DNA of 64,000 nt from Bacteroidales bacterium (GTDB lineage: Bacteria; Bacteroidota; Bacteroidia; Bacteroidales; P3). The notes under the pieces are model-generated. The model did no database searches. It was not told where the DNA came from and worked only from the letters and a program-made list of their open reading frames with translations. The stretch is from positions 1-64,000 of the forward strand of contig JAFSPS010000002.1 in assembly GCA_017451385.1 (NCBI GenBank), in the 5' to 3' direction. Shown here piece by piece: positions 17,001-25,859 of the stretch. The position numbers and the translations under genes are program-made. Position 1 is the stretch's first letter, and the number at the start of each line of letters is the position of its first letter.

Positions 17001-20000
17001 GCGGACGACTATACATCAACCTCGGCGACATCAGCGAGGACATCCTCCGCGACGGCCGCAAGGCCTTCGAAAACGGCCTCCCAACAGCCAACAACGCCGA
17101 CGCCTTCGCCACCAACCCCGTCGACACCACCATCTGGGGCCGCGTGCCTAAAATGCAGGCCGTCGTCAACGCCTTCGACAACGACGAGGCTTCGCGACAC
17201 TTCCAGGACGTCGGCTACGACGGCCTTGGCAGTGCCAGCGACCTCGGCGACGAACAGAGCTTCTTCGCCGACTACCTCAACAGCATCGCTCTCCTCCACG
17301 GCTCCTCTTCTCAAGCCTACCTGACGGCCGCCGCCGACCCCTCAAGCGACGACTTCCGATACTTCCGAAGCTCCTACTACGACCAGAACAACGTCAAAAT
17401 CAACGACCGCTACAAGTACTTCAACAACCCCGAAGGCAACTCCGTCAGCGACGCCGACAACGAAGAGGACTACAGCACCGAGGGCTCTTCGTATCCCAAC
17501 ATCGAGGACATAAACAAAGACAACACCCTCAGCGAAAGCGAGAACTACTACCAGTACGTCATCAACCTCCGCCCCGACCAGATGGTCATCGGACAAAACC
17601 ATATCGTCGACATCCAAGAGGCTCGCAACGTGCAGCTGGCCAACGGCACCACAACGACCTGCCGCTGGTACCAGTTCCGCATCCCTATCCGCGAACCAGA
17701 CCAGACCATCGGCAACATCAACGGCTTCCAGTCCATCCGCTTCATGCGCATGTTCCTCAACGACTTCGAGGAACCTGTCATCCTCCGCTTCGCAACACTC
17801 GAACTGGTCTACGGCACCTGGCGCAAATACAGCGAAGACCTCCTCCAACCCGGCGACTACCCCACCGGCATGGGCGAAAACACCACCTTCACCCTCAGCA
17901 CCGTCAACATCGAGGAGAACGGCTCTCGACAACCCGTCCCCTACAACTTGCCTCCCAACATCGAACGCGAATCGTGGTACTCCACCTCTTCCGCCTATAC
18001 CGAACTCAACGAGCAAGCCCTCTCACTCGACATCCAGGAACTCAACGCCGGCGACGCCCGCGCCATCTACCGCAACGCCCAATACGACCTGCGCTACTAC
18101 GGCAAAATGAAGATGTTCGTCCACGCCGAGAAAAAATACCAGGCCGACAACCTCGACGACGGCGACCTCTCACTCTTCGTCCGCCTCGGCAGCGACTACA
18201 CCAACAACTTCTACGAATACGAAGTGCCGCTGACACTCACCCCCTGGGGCACCTCCTTCGACAGCCGCGACATCATCTGGCCTGAAGCCAACAACGTCGA
18301 AATCGACCTCCAGAAAATGGTCGAAATCAAAACCAACCGCAACCGCCACATCCGCAACGGCGAACTCGATTACAACAGCACATCGCTCTACAGCGAAACA
18401 GTTGAGGGTCGCCGCTACACCGTCATGGGCTCTCCTAACCTCGGCAAAGTCAAAGTCATCATGGTCGGCATCCGCAACCCTCGCAAACAAACCTACGACG
18501 ACGCCGGCGACATGATGCCCAAAAGCGCCATCGTATGGATCAACGAACTACGCCTCGCCGACTTCATCAACAAAGGCGGATGGGCTGCCATGGCCCTGGC
18601 TCGCACCAACCTCGCCGACCTCGGCGACCTCTCCCTCTACACTGCCTACACCTCCGCAGGCTTCGGCAACCTCGAGGACAAACTCAACAGGCTCGAACTG
18701 GTCAACACCTTCAACATCCAGACCACACTCAACCTCGAAATGGGCAAGTTCCTCCCCGAGGACTGGGGCGTACACATCCCTCTCTACCTCGACTACAACA
18801 GCCAAATCGGTAGCCCTGAATACAACCCCCTCGACCCCGACGTGAAACTCTCCGACGACCTCAAGACCTACAACACCAAGGCCGAACGCGACTCTATCCG
18901 CGAAATGACTCAACAACGCAAAACCACCACCAACCTCACCCTCACCAACATCCGCAAAGACCGCACCGGCAAGTCCGCCCTCAAACCCCACTTCTACGAC
19001 ATCGCCAACTTCGCCGTCTCCTACGCCTACAGCGGCGAACGCTCCAGCGACGACGACATCGAATACTACAACAAAGACCAGCACCGCGGCGGTATCACCT
19101 ACAACTACGCCATCAACCAACCGGGTCAGCTCAGACCCTTCGACAAAATGAAGCCCTTCCAAAACAAAAACCTCCGCATCATCAAGGACTTCAACATCTT
19201 CTACCAACCCAAAAACTTGAGCTTCAGCACCGAAATATACCGCGACATCGAGGAGACCTTGCTCCGCAACAAAAGCGCCGCCCTCGTCATCATGAACCCC
19301 ACCTACTTCAAACAGTTCACCTGGCAACGACAATACAACCTGCAGTACGACCTGGCCCGCAGCTTCCACATCACCTACGACGCCACCGCCAACGCCCGCA
19401 TCGACGAACCACCGGGAATGGCCGACCAGTCATCCTCCGACTCCCTCTGGTCTTCTCTCCTCCACGGCGGCACCATGCAGAACTTCCTACAGAACATCAA
19501 CATCAACTGGGACTTGCCTGTCAACAAACTCCCTCTCATGGACTTCCTCCGCACTCCTCTCTCCTACCGCACCTCCTACAACTACCTCGGCACCACTCTC
19601 GCACTCGCCGACCAAGGCTCCGTAATCAGCAACAACACCGTCATCACCCTCGCCGCACAAGGCAACCTGCAGACCCTCTACAACAAGTCCAAACTGCTCA
19701 AGAAAGCCTACGCCAAAAAACCGCCCAAAAAGAACTCCTTCAACAAAAAAGGGAAAGACGCCGACAAGGAAAAAAACGAAGTCGACAAAAAACGTGGCAT
19801 CGAACAACGTAAGGCCGACGCCCGCGTCGCCGACTCGCTACGGAAAGCTCAGATTCAGGAACACCTCCTCGACCTGGCCTACTTCGGCCTCCGCCTCGCA
19901 ACAGCCGTCAAAAACGTCAACATCCAATACAACAACACCTTCGGCTCGACTATCGCCGGATTCATGGGCGAAAGCCGCATCGTCGGCCTCGACCCCTCCA

Positions 20001-21292
20001 ACCAATGGTCCCCCGGCCTCCCGTTCGTACTCGGTCTCCCCGACAAGAACACCTTCGACATGAGCAACAACGACATCTACAACCCCACCATCGAGAGCCT
20101 ACTCCACGATGACCTCCTCTCGCACGACACCCTCATGAACACCCCTAACCAGGGCAACCGCAACCGCATGCTCTCCCTCCAGGCTACCGTCGAACCTCTG
20201 CGCGACTTCCGCATCGAACTCAACGCCACACAGAACTACACCTCTCGCCAAGAATACTACTACAAATATAGCACCGCCACAGGCCGCGTCGAAGGCCCTC
20301 TCTCGCCCATCACCATGGGCTCCTACACCACCACGGCATGGACATTCCAGACCATGTTCAAAGACCGCGACGAACTCTTCAGACAGTTCGTCAACTCCCG
20401 CACCGCTATCGCCATGAACCTCGCCGACATCAACCCCGACCCCTACAACGGACAGATGGTTCGCGACACCATGAACGGACAACTCTACCCCGCCGGCTAC
20501 GGCGCCAACCAACAGACTGTCCTACTCACTGCTTTCCTCTCCACCTACATGGGCCGCGACAGCAAGTCGTTCTCTCCATTCATGAAAATGCCTATGCCCA
20601 ACTGGAGCATCAACTACAACGGCCTCAGCAAGATAGAATTCCTCAAGAAATGGTTCTCCAACATTTCCCTGTCACATAAATACTCTTCCACCTACACCGT
20701 CGGCAACTTCTACACCGACGCTGCCATCAGCAGCGTCACAGAAGGCTACGACTACGGCACCGAGACCATCGTCAACAACAACGGCGACTACATCGCACCT
20801 GTCAGCATGGAAGGCGTCATGCTCAGCGAACAGTTCAACCCCCTCATCATGCTCAGCGTCAACATGGTCAACAGCTTCAACTTCAAGGTCTCTTTCCAGA
20901 AAAACCGAAACCTGGGCCTCAGCTTCTCCAACAACCAACTCACCGAGACCTACCGCGACGGCATCACCTTCGGCACCGGATACCGCTTCAAAGACCTCGA
21001 ATTCCACATCAAGACCGGCGAGAAAACCCACAGCCTCAAAAGCGACCTCGTCCTGCAGGGCAACATCACCTACAACAGCAACATGACCATCATCCGCAAA
21101 ATCAACCAGAACACCAGCCAGATCTCCTCGGGCTCCAAAGTGTGGATGGCCGAAATCAGCGCCGAATACGCCCTCAGCACCACACTCACCCTCCGCGCCT
21201 TCTTCCAGACCAACATCAACCGCCCCTACATCAGCAACGCCTTCCCCAACTCCACAACAAAAGGCGGCCTCACAGTCCGCTTCTCCTTCTGA
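14048..21292 (+). CDS. sprA: SprA/Sov, outer-membrane translocon of the type IX secretion system
   Basis: This giant outer-membrane protein forms the conduit through which T9SS cargo with C-terminal sorting domains crosses the outer membrane. The product is about 2414 residues, in the usual size range, with a signal peptide ending SFAQ, two SprA-N-type halves, long beta-strand-rich stretches, a Lys-rich linker (near 1880-1920) and a terminal beta strand ending VRFSF. No ATG exists near the start. GTG codons at 14048, 14054 and 14060 give a signal peptide lacking the normal basic n-region; the frame stays open upstream, and a rare ATT start at 14006 would add ALRPLYAAFRLL and restore it. The start is therefore unresolved. 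The M1 peptidase in this window is a likely client. Confidence 0.95.
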   Translation: MAVAVLLAIPSFAQDVPDSNASSMPFPIPPTGSGQPQSPMYLNNPSNMSTTVEYDPDSHGYVKITKVGSVVISRQYMSFQEYQDYRMEQLMDDFWGQKLDENSTTGNGNEDGLLSKIPGFNEISRKLESLKDIPEIKITPSGSADLTLQVVNNYTNNPSIDESRRSVTNFDFDENIQLTLNAKIGDLINTDINWNTQATFDFENQIKLKYEGKEDDILQLLEAADISFPLNTTLIKGSQRLFGVHTKLKFGNLTIDAVVSQKETSTENMQVQGGASAQEFEIRADEYEENRHYFIAQYFYDNYNKAMSTLPVVNSSIKIIRLEVWRTNIGAAVTNNRNILALTDLGEHSTSSPGVFAGTSVRPDAQRSNNLLQLINTSAVRNINSVSSYMEGIGLSGGTDYEKVESARLLNANEYTFNAQLGFITLSQPLANDQILAVAFQYQVIGDTTVYQVGELTTDGVNDPNTLIVKLIKGSAINSRSPLWKLMMKNVYFLKSTQISRDNFRLNVLYENPEGGVGIGYFTEGPLEATPLVQVFGLDRMDASQSYYYPDGVFDWFDSAAFKGGTIQASSGRIFFPFVEPFGKDLREMLGDNALANRYCFDSLYTMTQTLAQQYADRNKFYLEGYYTSSVSGEIQLGYSVTQGSVSVTAGGMPLIENVDYTVDYTMGTVRIINESLLASGTPISVSSENSSFSMMTKRMLGLHLNYEFDPDINLGATFMNLREKPLTQKNNFGDEPTSNSIWGLDFNYRHDVPFITKLIDHLPGIQTKAPSTLTLQTEFAHFIPGMANTGSDDGKVSYIDDFEGAESNIDLKGNSFWHLSSTPQDYRSSLPLFPETSPGTGLAYGFNRARLAWYSVSNTFYSSNCPENINEDDRSHPYARQIDQKEVFPNKSIAAGENNRVFELNLAFYPSEKGPYNYDVAPTAFSSGIDQNGLLNNPRSRWGGIMRELTYTDFESQNIETIEFWLMDPFIDPATGETDNSKNGGRLYINLGDISEDILRDGRKAFENGLPTANNADAFATNPVDTTIWGRVPKMQAVVNAFDNDEASRHFQDVGYDGLGSASDLGDEQSFFADYLNSIALLHGSSSQAYLTAAADPSSDDFRYFRSSYYDQNNVKINDRYKYFNNPEGNSVSDADNEEDYSTEGSSYPNIEDINKDNTLSESENYYQYVINLRPDQMVIGQNHIVDIQEARNVQLANGTTTTCRWYQFRIPIREPDQTIGNINGFQSIRFMRMFLNDFEEPVILRFATLELVYGTWRKYSEDLLQPGDYPTGMGENTTFTLSTVNIEENGSRQPVPYNLPPNIERESWYSTSSAYTELNEQALSLDIQELNAGDARAIYRNAQYDLRYYGKMKMFVHAEKKYQADNLDDGDLSLFVRLGSDYTNNFYEYEVPLTLTPWGTSFDSRDIIWPEANNVEIDLQKMVEIKTNRNRHIRNGELDYNSTSLYSETVEGRRYTVMGSPNLGKVKVIMVGIRNPRKQTYDDAGDMMPKSAIVWINELRLADFINKGGWAAMALARTNLADLGDLSLYTAYTSAGFGNLEDKLNRLELVNTFNIQTTLNLEMGKFLPEDWGVHIPLYLDYNSQIGSPEYNPLDPDVKLSDDLKTYNTKAERDSIREMTQQRKTTTNLTLTNIRKDRTGKSALKPHFYDIANFAVSYAYSGERSSDDDIEYYNKDQHRGGITYNYAINQPGQLRPFDKMKPFQNKNLRIIKDFNIFYQPKNLSFSTEIYRDIEETLLRNKSAALVIMNPTYFKQFTWQRQYNLQYDLARSFHITYDATANARIDEPPGMADQSSSDSLWSSLLHGGTMQNFLQNININWDLPVNKLPLMDFLRTPLSYRTSYNYLGTTLALADQGSVISNNTVITLAAQGNLQTLYNKSKLLKKAYAKKPPKKNSFNKKGKDADKEKNEVDKKRGIEQRKADARVADSLRKAQIQEHLLDLAYFGLRLATAVKNVNIQYNNTFGSTIAGFMGESRIVGLDPSNQWSPGLPFVLGLPDKNTFDMSNNDIYNPTIESLLHDDLLSHDTLMNTPNQGNRNRMLSLQATVEPLRDFRIELNATQNYTSRQEYYYKYSTATGRVEGPLSPITMGSYTTTAWTFQTMFKDRDELFRQFVNSRTAIAMNLADINPDPYNGQMVRDTMNGQLYPAGYGANQQTVLLTAFLSTYMGRDSKSFSPFMKMPMPNWSINYNGLSKIEFLKKWFSNISLSHKYSSTYTVGNFYTDAAISSVTEGYDYGTETIVNNNGDYIAPVSMEGVMLSEQFNPLIMLSVNMVNSFNFKVSFQKNRNLGLSFSNNQLTETYRDGITFGTGYRFKDLEFHIKTGEKTHSLKSDLVLQGNITYNSNMTIIRKINQNTSQISSGSKVWMAEISAEYALSTTLTLRAFFQTNINRPYISNAFPNSTTKGGLTVRFSF

Positions 21293-21376
21293 CAGGACTC
21301 CTCCCAATCTCATAAAAACATTTAATTTCTTCTCTCCTCCACAATTTTTCCCTCCGCTGTGCAGTTAAGACCTATC

Positions 21377-22534
21377 ATGAACATCAATAACCGAATCCTC
21401 CTCCTCGCTCTCATCGTGGCTGCCTCGCTGCCAACAACAGCTATGGGCCAGAACAACAACACAAAAAAAGACAACAACAACAATAAGGTTGTCAACGTCA
21501 ACAAACTCGATGTCATATACCACGACGAGGACGAGGAATACCACGACGTCACCATCGACAACAAGGACGACTCCCCTCAAAGCATCCCCTCAACCCTCGC
21601 TCAACCCCCCGACGAGGACGACGAGGAACTCGAACAAGCTAACCAGCTCTACCGCCCCGAGCAGATGGGCGAAGGCGTTGCCAGCGAGTTCGACATTCTG
21701 TATGCAAGCATGGACTACGACATCATTCACTATGCCAGCTCCAACGAACTCCCCAACGGTGTCGCTATCCATCTTACCGACAAGGAGAAAGGTCGCAAAT
21801 TCTGCTTCCCGACACCCGAACATGCACGCCTCTCCTCCCACTTCGGCGCTCGCCGACGCCGCTGGCACTACGGCGTCGACCTGGCGCAACCCACCGGCGA
21901 ACCCATCTACGCCGCCTTCGACGGCATCGTCCGCATCTCCAAATTCAACAAGTCCTACGGCAACCTCATCGTCATCCGCCACTTCAACGGCCTCGAGACC
22001 TACTACGCCCACCTCTCCCAACGCGACGTCAACCCCGGCGACACCGTCCGCGCCGGCACCGTCATCGGACTCTGCGGCAACACTGGCCGCAGCTACGGAA
22101 GCCATCTCCACTTCGAAATACGCTACATGGGCAAGGCTATGAACCCCGAATATGTCGTCGACTGCGTCAACCACAAACTACACAGCGACGAAATCATCCT
22201 CAACCCCAAATTTTTCGAGAAAAAAGGCAGCTCCCGCAACTCGCCTTCACCAGGCGACATAGCTCGCATCAACCTCAACGCCGGCACCGCCGCCAACAAC
22301 AGCTCCACCATCGCCGATAACCAGCAACGAGACCCCTCTAAACCTAAAAACCCCTCACAGGCAAAGTCTAAATCCCAAAAAAATGCCCAAGCCAAGTACT
22401 ACAAGGTACGCAGCGGCGACAACCTCAGCAAAATAGCCGCACGCAACGGCACCACAGTCAAGAAACTGTGCCAACTCAACGGCATCAAGGAAACCACCGT
22501 CCTCCAAATCGGCAAAAACCTCCGCGTCAAATGA
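21377..22534 (+). CDS. M23-family peptidoglycan metallopeptidase with C-terminal LysM
   Basis: The 385-residue protein is a periplasmic cell-wall hydrolase or regulator of one. It has a signal peptide ([18 protein letters not shown], cleavage near AMGQ), an acidic, Asn-rich linker, and an M23 domain with zinc ligands His164 and Asp168 (HYGVD) and the HLHFE motif at 243-247. A LysM domain (about 338-385, [18 protein letters not shown]) binds peptidoglycan. All metal ligands are intact, so it may be an active endopeptidase. The ATG at 21377 is preferred over the GTG at 21359. Its stop overlaps the trmD start as ATGA, indicating translational coupling. Confidence 0.92.
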   Translation: MNINNRILLLALIVAASLPTTAMGQNNNTKKDNNNNKVVNVNKLDVIYHDEDEEYHDVTIDNKDDSPQSIPSTLAQPPDEDDEELEQANQLYRPEQMGEGVASEFDILYASMDYDIIHYASSNELPNGVAIHLTDKEKGRKFCFPTPEHARLSSHFGARRRRWHYGVDLAQPTGEPIYAAFDGIVRISKFNKSYGNLIVIRHFNGLETYYAHLSQRDVNPGDTVRAGTVIGLCGNTGRSYGSHLHFEIRYMGKAMNPEYVVDCVNHKLHSDEIILNPKFFEKKGSSRNSPSPGDIARINLNAGTAANNSSTIADNQQRDPSKPKNPSQAKSKSQKNAQAKYYKVRSGDNLSKIAARNGTTVKKLCQLNGIKETTVLQIGKNLRVK

Positions 22535-23217
22535 GAATAGACATCCTCACTCTCTTCCCCGAAATGATGACGATGTTCTTCCAGGAAAGCATCGTCTGCC
22601 GCGCCATCAAGAAAGGCATCGCCGAGGTCCATTTCCACAACCTCCACGACTACTCGCTGACACGCTATGGCAGCGTCGACGACTACCCCTACGGTGGCAG
22701 CGCCGGCATGGTCATGGCCGTCGAACCTCTGGCCAACTGCATCGAGAAACTCCAAGCCGAACGCCACTACGACGAGGTGATATACACCGCTCCCGACGGC
22801 GAGCTCTTCTCCCAGCAGACCGCCAACCAACTCTCCCTCCTCGAAAACATCATCATCCTCTGCGGCCATTACAAAGGCATCGACGAACGGCTCCGCGAGC
22901 ATTTCATCACTCGCGAAATCTCCATTGGCGACTATGTCCTCTCCGGCGGCGAACTGGCGGCAGCGGTCATCTCCGACGCAGTCATTCGCATCCTCCCTGG
23001 CGCCATCGGCGACGAGCAGTCGGCTCTCGAAGACTCCTTCCAGGACGGCCTCCTCGCACCACCGGAGTACACCCGCCCCCCAGAGTTCCGCGGCTGGCGT
23101 GTACCCGACATACTCCTCAGCGGCAACCACGCCAAAATTGCACAATGGCGCTACGAACAAGCTATCCAACGCACCAGAGAACGCCGCCCCGACCTACTCA
23201 AACAATCACGCAATTAA
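22531..23217 (+). CDS. trmD: tRNA (guanine-N1)-methyltransferase TrmD
   Basis: TrmD methylates G37 of tRNAs with a G at position 36, using S-adenosylmethionine, and so prevents +1 frameshifting. The 228-residue protein starts [13 protein letters not shown] and has the SPOUT trefoil-knot region with [10 protein letters not shown] and [12 protein letters not shown], plus the C-terminal segment [22 protein letters not shown]. The ATG at 22531 overlaps the preceding stop. rpsP, rimM and rplS, common partners in other phyla, are absent. Confidence 0.97.
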   Translation: MRIDILTLFPEMMTMFFQESIVCRAIKKGIAEVHFHNLHDYSLTRYGSVDDYPYGGSAGMVMAVEPLANCIEKLQAERHYDEVIYTAPDGELFSQQTANQLSLLENIIILCGHYKGIDERLREHFITREISIGDYVLSGGELAAAVISDAVIRILPGAIGDEQSALEDSFQDGLLAPPEYTRPPEFRGWRVPDILLSGNHAKIAQWRYEQAIQRTRERRPDLLKQSRN

Positions 23218-23236
23218 TCAATCAAACAATATCATC

Positions 23237-23938
23237 ATGAACGAATTCGAGAAATTTGCCACCCGCCACTGCGGCATCAGCAGCACCACCTACGCCAAAT
23301 ACACCGCAGCCATCAACAAGTCATTCCATAATTCTAAATTCAAAATCCAGAATTCCCTCACCCCCTACATCATCGAGGAACGCCAACTCAACATGACTCA
23401 GATGGATGTCTTCAGCCGTCTGATGATGGACCGCATCATCTTCCTCGGCACCGCCATCGACGACTACACCTCCAACGTCATCCAAGCCCAGCTCCTCTTC
23501 CTCGAGAGCGTCGACAACACCAAAGACATCCAGATCTACCTCAACTCCCCGGGAGGCAGCGTCTACGCCGGCCTCGGCATCTACGACACCATGCAGTACA
23601 TTCAACCCAAGATTGCCACCATCTGCACCGGCCTCGCCGCCTCCATGGCCTCCGTCCTCCTCTGCGCCGGCGAGAAAGGCATGCGCTGCGCCCTGCCCCA
23701 CAGCCGCGTCATGATTCACCAGCCTATGGGCGGCGCCGAAGGCCAAGCTACCGACATGGAAATCACCGTCCGCGAAATCCAGAAACTCAAAAAAGAACTC
23801 TACGAAATCATCGCCCTGCATAGCGGCCAGCCCTTCGAGCAGGTCGAGAAAGACAGCGACCGCGACCACTGGTTCACCGCCGAAGAGGCCAAAGCCTACG
23901 GCATGATCGACGAAGTGCTGGTCAGAAAAAACAATTAA
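23237..23938 (+). CDS. clpP: ATP-dependent Clp protease proteolytic subunit
   Basis: ClpP is the serine peptidase of the ClpXP complex; clpX is also in this window, 40 kb away. The 233-residue protein has the catalytic triad Ser136 (in GLAASMAS), His161 (VMIHQP) and Asp210 (DRD), with the same 25- and 49-residue spacings as in E. coli. The N-terminal region before ERQLN is longer than in Bacteroides ClpP: residues around 30-40 (HNSKFKIQNS) are encoded by an AT-rich heptamer array at 23323-23357, unlike the C-rich surroundings. This region lies before the mature handle domain, so the protease is probably functional. Confidence 0.95.
   Translation: MNEFEKFATRHCGISSTTYAKYTAAINKSFHNSKFKIQNSLTPYIIEERQLNMTQMDVFSRLMMDRIIFLGTAIDDYTSNVIQAQLLFLESVDNTKDIQIYLNSPGGSVYAGLGIYDTMQYIQPKIATICTGLAASMASVLLCAGEKGMRCALPHSRVMIHQPMGGAEGQATDMEITVREIQKLKKELYEIIALHSGQPFEQVEKDSDRDHWFTAEEAKAYGMIDEVLVRKNN
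23323..23357 (+). repeat. AATTCNN heptamer array inside clpP
   Basis: Five 7-bp units: ATTCCAT, AATTCTA, AATTCAA, AATCCAG and AATTCCC. The stretch is AT-rich within a GC-rich gene and encodes an apparent insertion in the N-terminal region of ClpP, leaving the frame intact. Confidence 0.75.
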
Positions 23939-23971
23939 TAATCTTGAAAAAAGATAAATAATAGCGAACCC

Positions 23972-24025
23972 CTCTAGTCCAGTCTAGGGCTTCTAGTCTG
24001 TCTAGAGCTTCTAGTCCAGTCTAGT
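23972..24025 (+). repeat. CTAG tandem array between clpP and dut
   Basis: Three 18-bp units (two nonamers each) of the type CTTCTAGTCCAGTCTAGN, ending 13 bp before the dut start. The clpP stop is a TAA 34 bp upstream and is not part of the array. Confidence 0.9.
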
Positions 24026-24038
24026 CTAATCCTGTCCC

Positions 24039-24476
24039 ATGCAAATCAAATTCATCAACCGCAGCCATCATCCGCTGCCCAAATACGAGACACCCCTTTC
24101 GGCAGGAATGGACCTCCGCGCCTTCCTGCCCGAAGGACCCGTCACCCTCCAACCCCTGGAGCGTACCCTCGTCAAGACCGGCCTTTTCATGGAGCTGCCC
24201 GCAGGCTACGAGGCCCAGGTGCGTCCACGCAGCGGCCTCGCTCTCAAGAAAGGTGTCACCGTCCTCAACAGCCCCGGCACCATCGATGCCGACTACCGCG
24301 GCGAGATATGCGTCATCCTCGTCAACCTCAGCAACGAGCCTTTCGTCATCTCCGACGGCGAACGCATCGCCCAGATGGTCATAGCACGCCACGAGCAGGC
24401 CGAAATCGCCGAAGTCTCCGAACTCACCGACACCGAACGCGGCACCGGCGGCTTCGGCCACACCGGCAAAAACTAA
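24039..24476 (+). CDS. dut: Deoxyuridine 5'-triphosphate nucleotidohydrolase (dUTPase)
   Basis: The enzyme hydrolyses dUTP to dUMP, keeping uracil out of DNA and supplying thymidylate synthesis; ung, which removes uracil from DNA, lies 5 kb downstream. The 145-residue trimeric-type dUTPase has all five motifs: AGMDLRA (about 23-29), [11 protein letters not shown] (about 66-76), [11 protein letters not shown] (about 84-94), GERIAQMV (about 107-114) and the mobile C-terminal [12 protein letters not shown] (about 134-145), which closes over the active site. The last motif and stop codon form the first copy of a 45-bp tandem repeat. Confidence 0.96.
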   Translation: MQIKFINRSHHPLPKYETPLSAGMDLRAFLPEGPVTLQPLERTLVKTGLFMELPAGYEAQVRPRSGLALKKGVTVLNSPGTIDADYRGEICVILVNLSNEPFVISDGERIAQMVIARHEQAEIAEVSELTDTERGTGGFGHTGKN

Positions 24477-24566
24477 ACGATACGCGACACCGGCTACACC
24501 GGCTACACCGGCAAAAACTAAACGATACGCGGCACCGGCTACACCGGCTACACCGGCAAAAAACCA
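24438..24566 (+). repeat. 45-bp tandem duplication of the dut 3' end
   Basis: Copy 1 (24438-24482) encodes the end of dUTPase motif 5 and its TAA. Copy 2 (24483-24527) matches its beginning and end, including AAAAACTAAACGATA. Copy 3 (24528-24566) is partial and lacks the stop. In copies 2 and 3 the middle is replaced by GGCTACACC nonamers. All copies stay in the dut frame because 45 bp is 15 codons. Confidence 0.9.
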
Positions 24567-24570
24567 AAGG

Positions 24571-25857
24571 ATGAGAAAGTTTGCGCATATCTTTGTCTTT
24601 TGTGTTGCGATTCTATCGCAACTGCTGCTCTCGTGCTGCCAGTCGCAACCCTCCAAAAACAGAACCGCAGAACCGCGACCGGAGAGCCCTGCACAACGGC
24701 AGCAGAAACTCCGCGTCGGTGCCGAAAGTCTTCTCGACAAAAAATTTCAATCCTCAATTTTCAATTTTCATTTTTCCTCCGTCGCCGTCGTCGCAAACCA
24801 AAGCTCCCTCGTCGGCTCCACTCATCTTGTCGACACCCTGTTGTCCTGCGGCGTCAACGTCACAAAGATTTTCTGCCCCGAGCATGGCTTCCGCGGCACC
24901 GCCGAGGCCGGCGCCACCGTCAAGAGCAGTACCGACCCCCACACCGGCCTCCCCATCGTCTCCCTCTACGGCAAGAACAAGAAACCCACCCCCGATCAGA
25001 TGGCCGACATCGACGCCGTCATCCTCGACCTCCAGGATGTGGGCTGCCGCTTCTACACCTACATCTCCACACTCCACTACGTCATGGAGGCCTGCGCCGA
25101 AGCCGGCATCCCTCTCCTCGTCCTCGACCGCCCCAACCCCAACGGCCACTATGTCGACGGCCCCGTCCTCGACACCACGCACTACCGCTCCTTCATCGGC
25201 ATGCACCCCGTCCCCATAGTCTACGGCCTCACCATCGGCGAATACGCCATGATGATCAACGGCGAGCACTGGCTGAAGAACGGCATACAGTGCAACCTCT
25301 CTGTCATTCCGATGCTGGACTACCGCCGCGACAGCATCTACCCTCTCCCTATTGCTCCCTCTCCCAACTTGCAAAGCCCCCAGGCCATTGCCCTCTATCC
25401 CTCGCTGTGCCTTTTCGAAGGCACCAACATCAGCGTCGGACGCGGCACCGACACCCCATTCGAACTCATAGGCGCTCCCGCCTACAAAACGACCTATATG
25501 GAGTCCCAAAGAGGCGACGAACCCGGAAAACCCACCTCCTTCACCCCAAGAGCCATTAAAGGGGTGAGCGAGAACCCTCCTTTCAAAGACCAACGCTGCA
25601 ACGGCCTGAAACTCTCTGACGCCTCCGTGCCAGCCAAGTTCGACCTCACCTACCTCCTCTGGATGTACAGCCACACTCCACACAGCTCTTTCTTCAAGAA
25701 AACCAACAGCTTCGAACTCCTCGCCGGCACCGACAAGCTGAGAAGACAACTGCAGCTGGGCCTCTCCGAAGCTGAAATCCGCGCCTCTTGGGAACCTGCT
25801 CTCTCCAACTACAAGGAGATGCGCAAAAAATATCTGCTCTACCCTGATTTCGAATAG
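24571..25857 (+). CDS. namZ: NamZ-type exo-beta-N-acetylmuramidase (DUF1343) lipoprotein
   Basis: NamZ-family enzymes release terminal N-acetylmuramic acid from peptidoglycan fragments. The 428-residue protein has a lipoprotein signal (ILSQLLLSC), then a short linker and the DUF1343 domain from about residue 68, with VAVVANQSSLVG, FCPEHGFRG, DLQDVGCRFYTYI, LDRPNPNG and FEGTNISVGRGTD. These motifs match the family well. The junction between linker and domain (KKFQSSIFNFHFSS) is encoded by a T-rich heptamer array at 24745-24779. It begins right after the dut tail duplication and ends 2 bp before lpxK, so the two are probably cotranscribed. Recycling of cell-wall sugars is the likely role. Confidence 0.9.
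   Translation: MRKFAHIFVFCVAILSQLLLSCCQSQPSKNRTAEPRPESPAQRQQKLRVGAESLLDKKFQSSIFNFHFSSVAVVANQSSLVGSTHLVDTLLSCGVNVTKIFCPEHGFRGTAEAGATVKSSTDPHTGLPIVSLYGKNKKPTPDQMADIDAVILDLQDVGCRFYTYISTLHYVMEACAEAGIPLLVLDRPNPNGHYVDGPVLDTTHYRSFIGMHPVPIVYGLTIGEYAMMINGEHWLKNGIQCNLSVIPMLDYRRDSIYPLPIAPSPNLQSPQAIALYPSLCLFEGTNISVGRGTDTPFELIGAPAYKTTYMESQRGDEPGKPTSFTPRAIKGVSENPPFKDQRCNGLKLSDASVPAKFDLTYLLWMYSHTPHSSFFKKTNSFELLAGTDKLRRQLQLGLSEAEIRASWEPALSNYKEMRKKYLLYPDFE
24745..24779 (+). repeat. TTTCAAT heptamer array inside namZ
   Basis: Five 7-bp units: TTTCAAT, CCTCAAT, TTTCAAT, TTTCATT, TTTCCTC. The block lies in frame between the lipoprotein linker and the catalytic domain, and its base composition differs sharply from the C-rich flanks. 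Confidence 0.75.
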
Positions 25858-25859
25858 CG

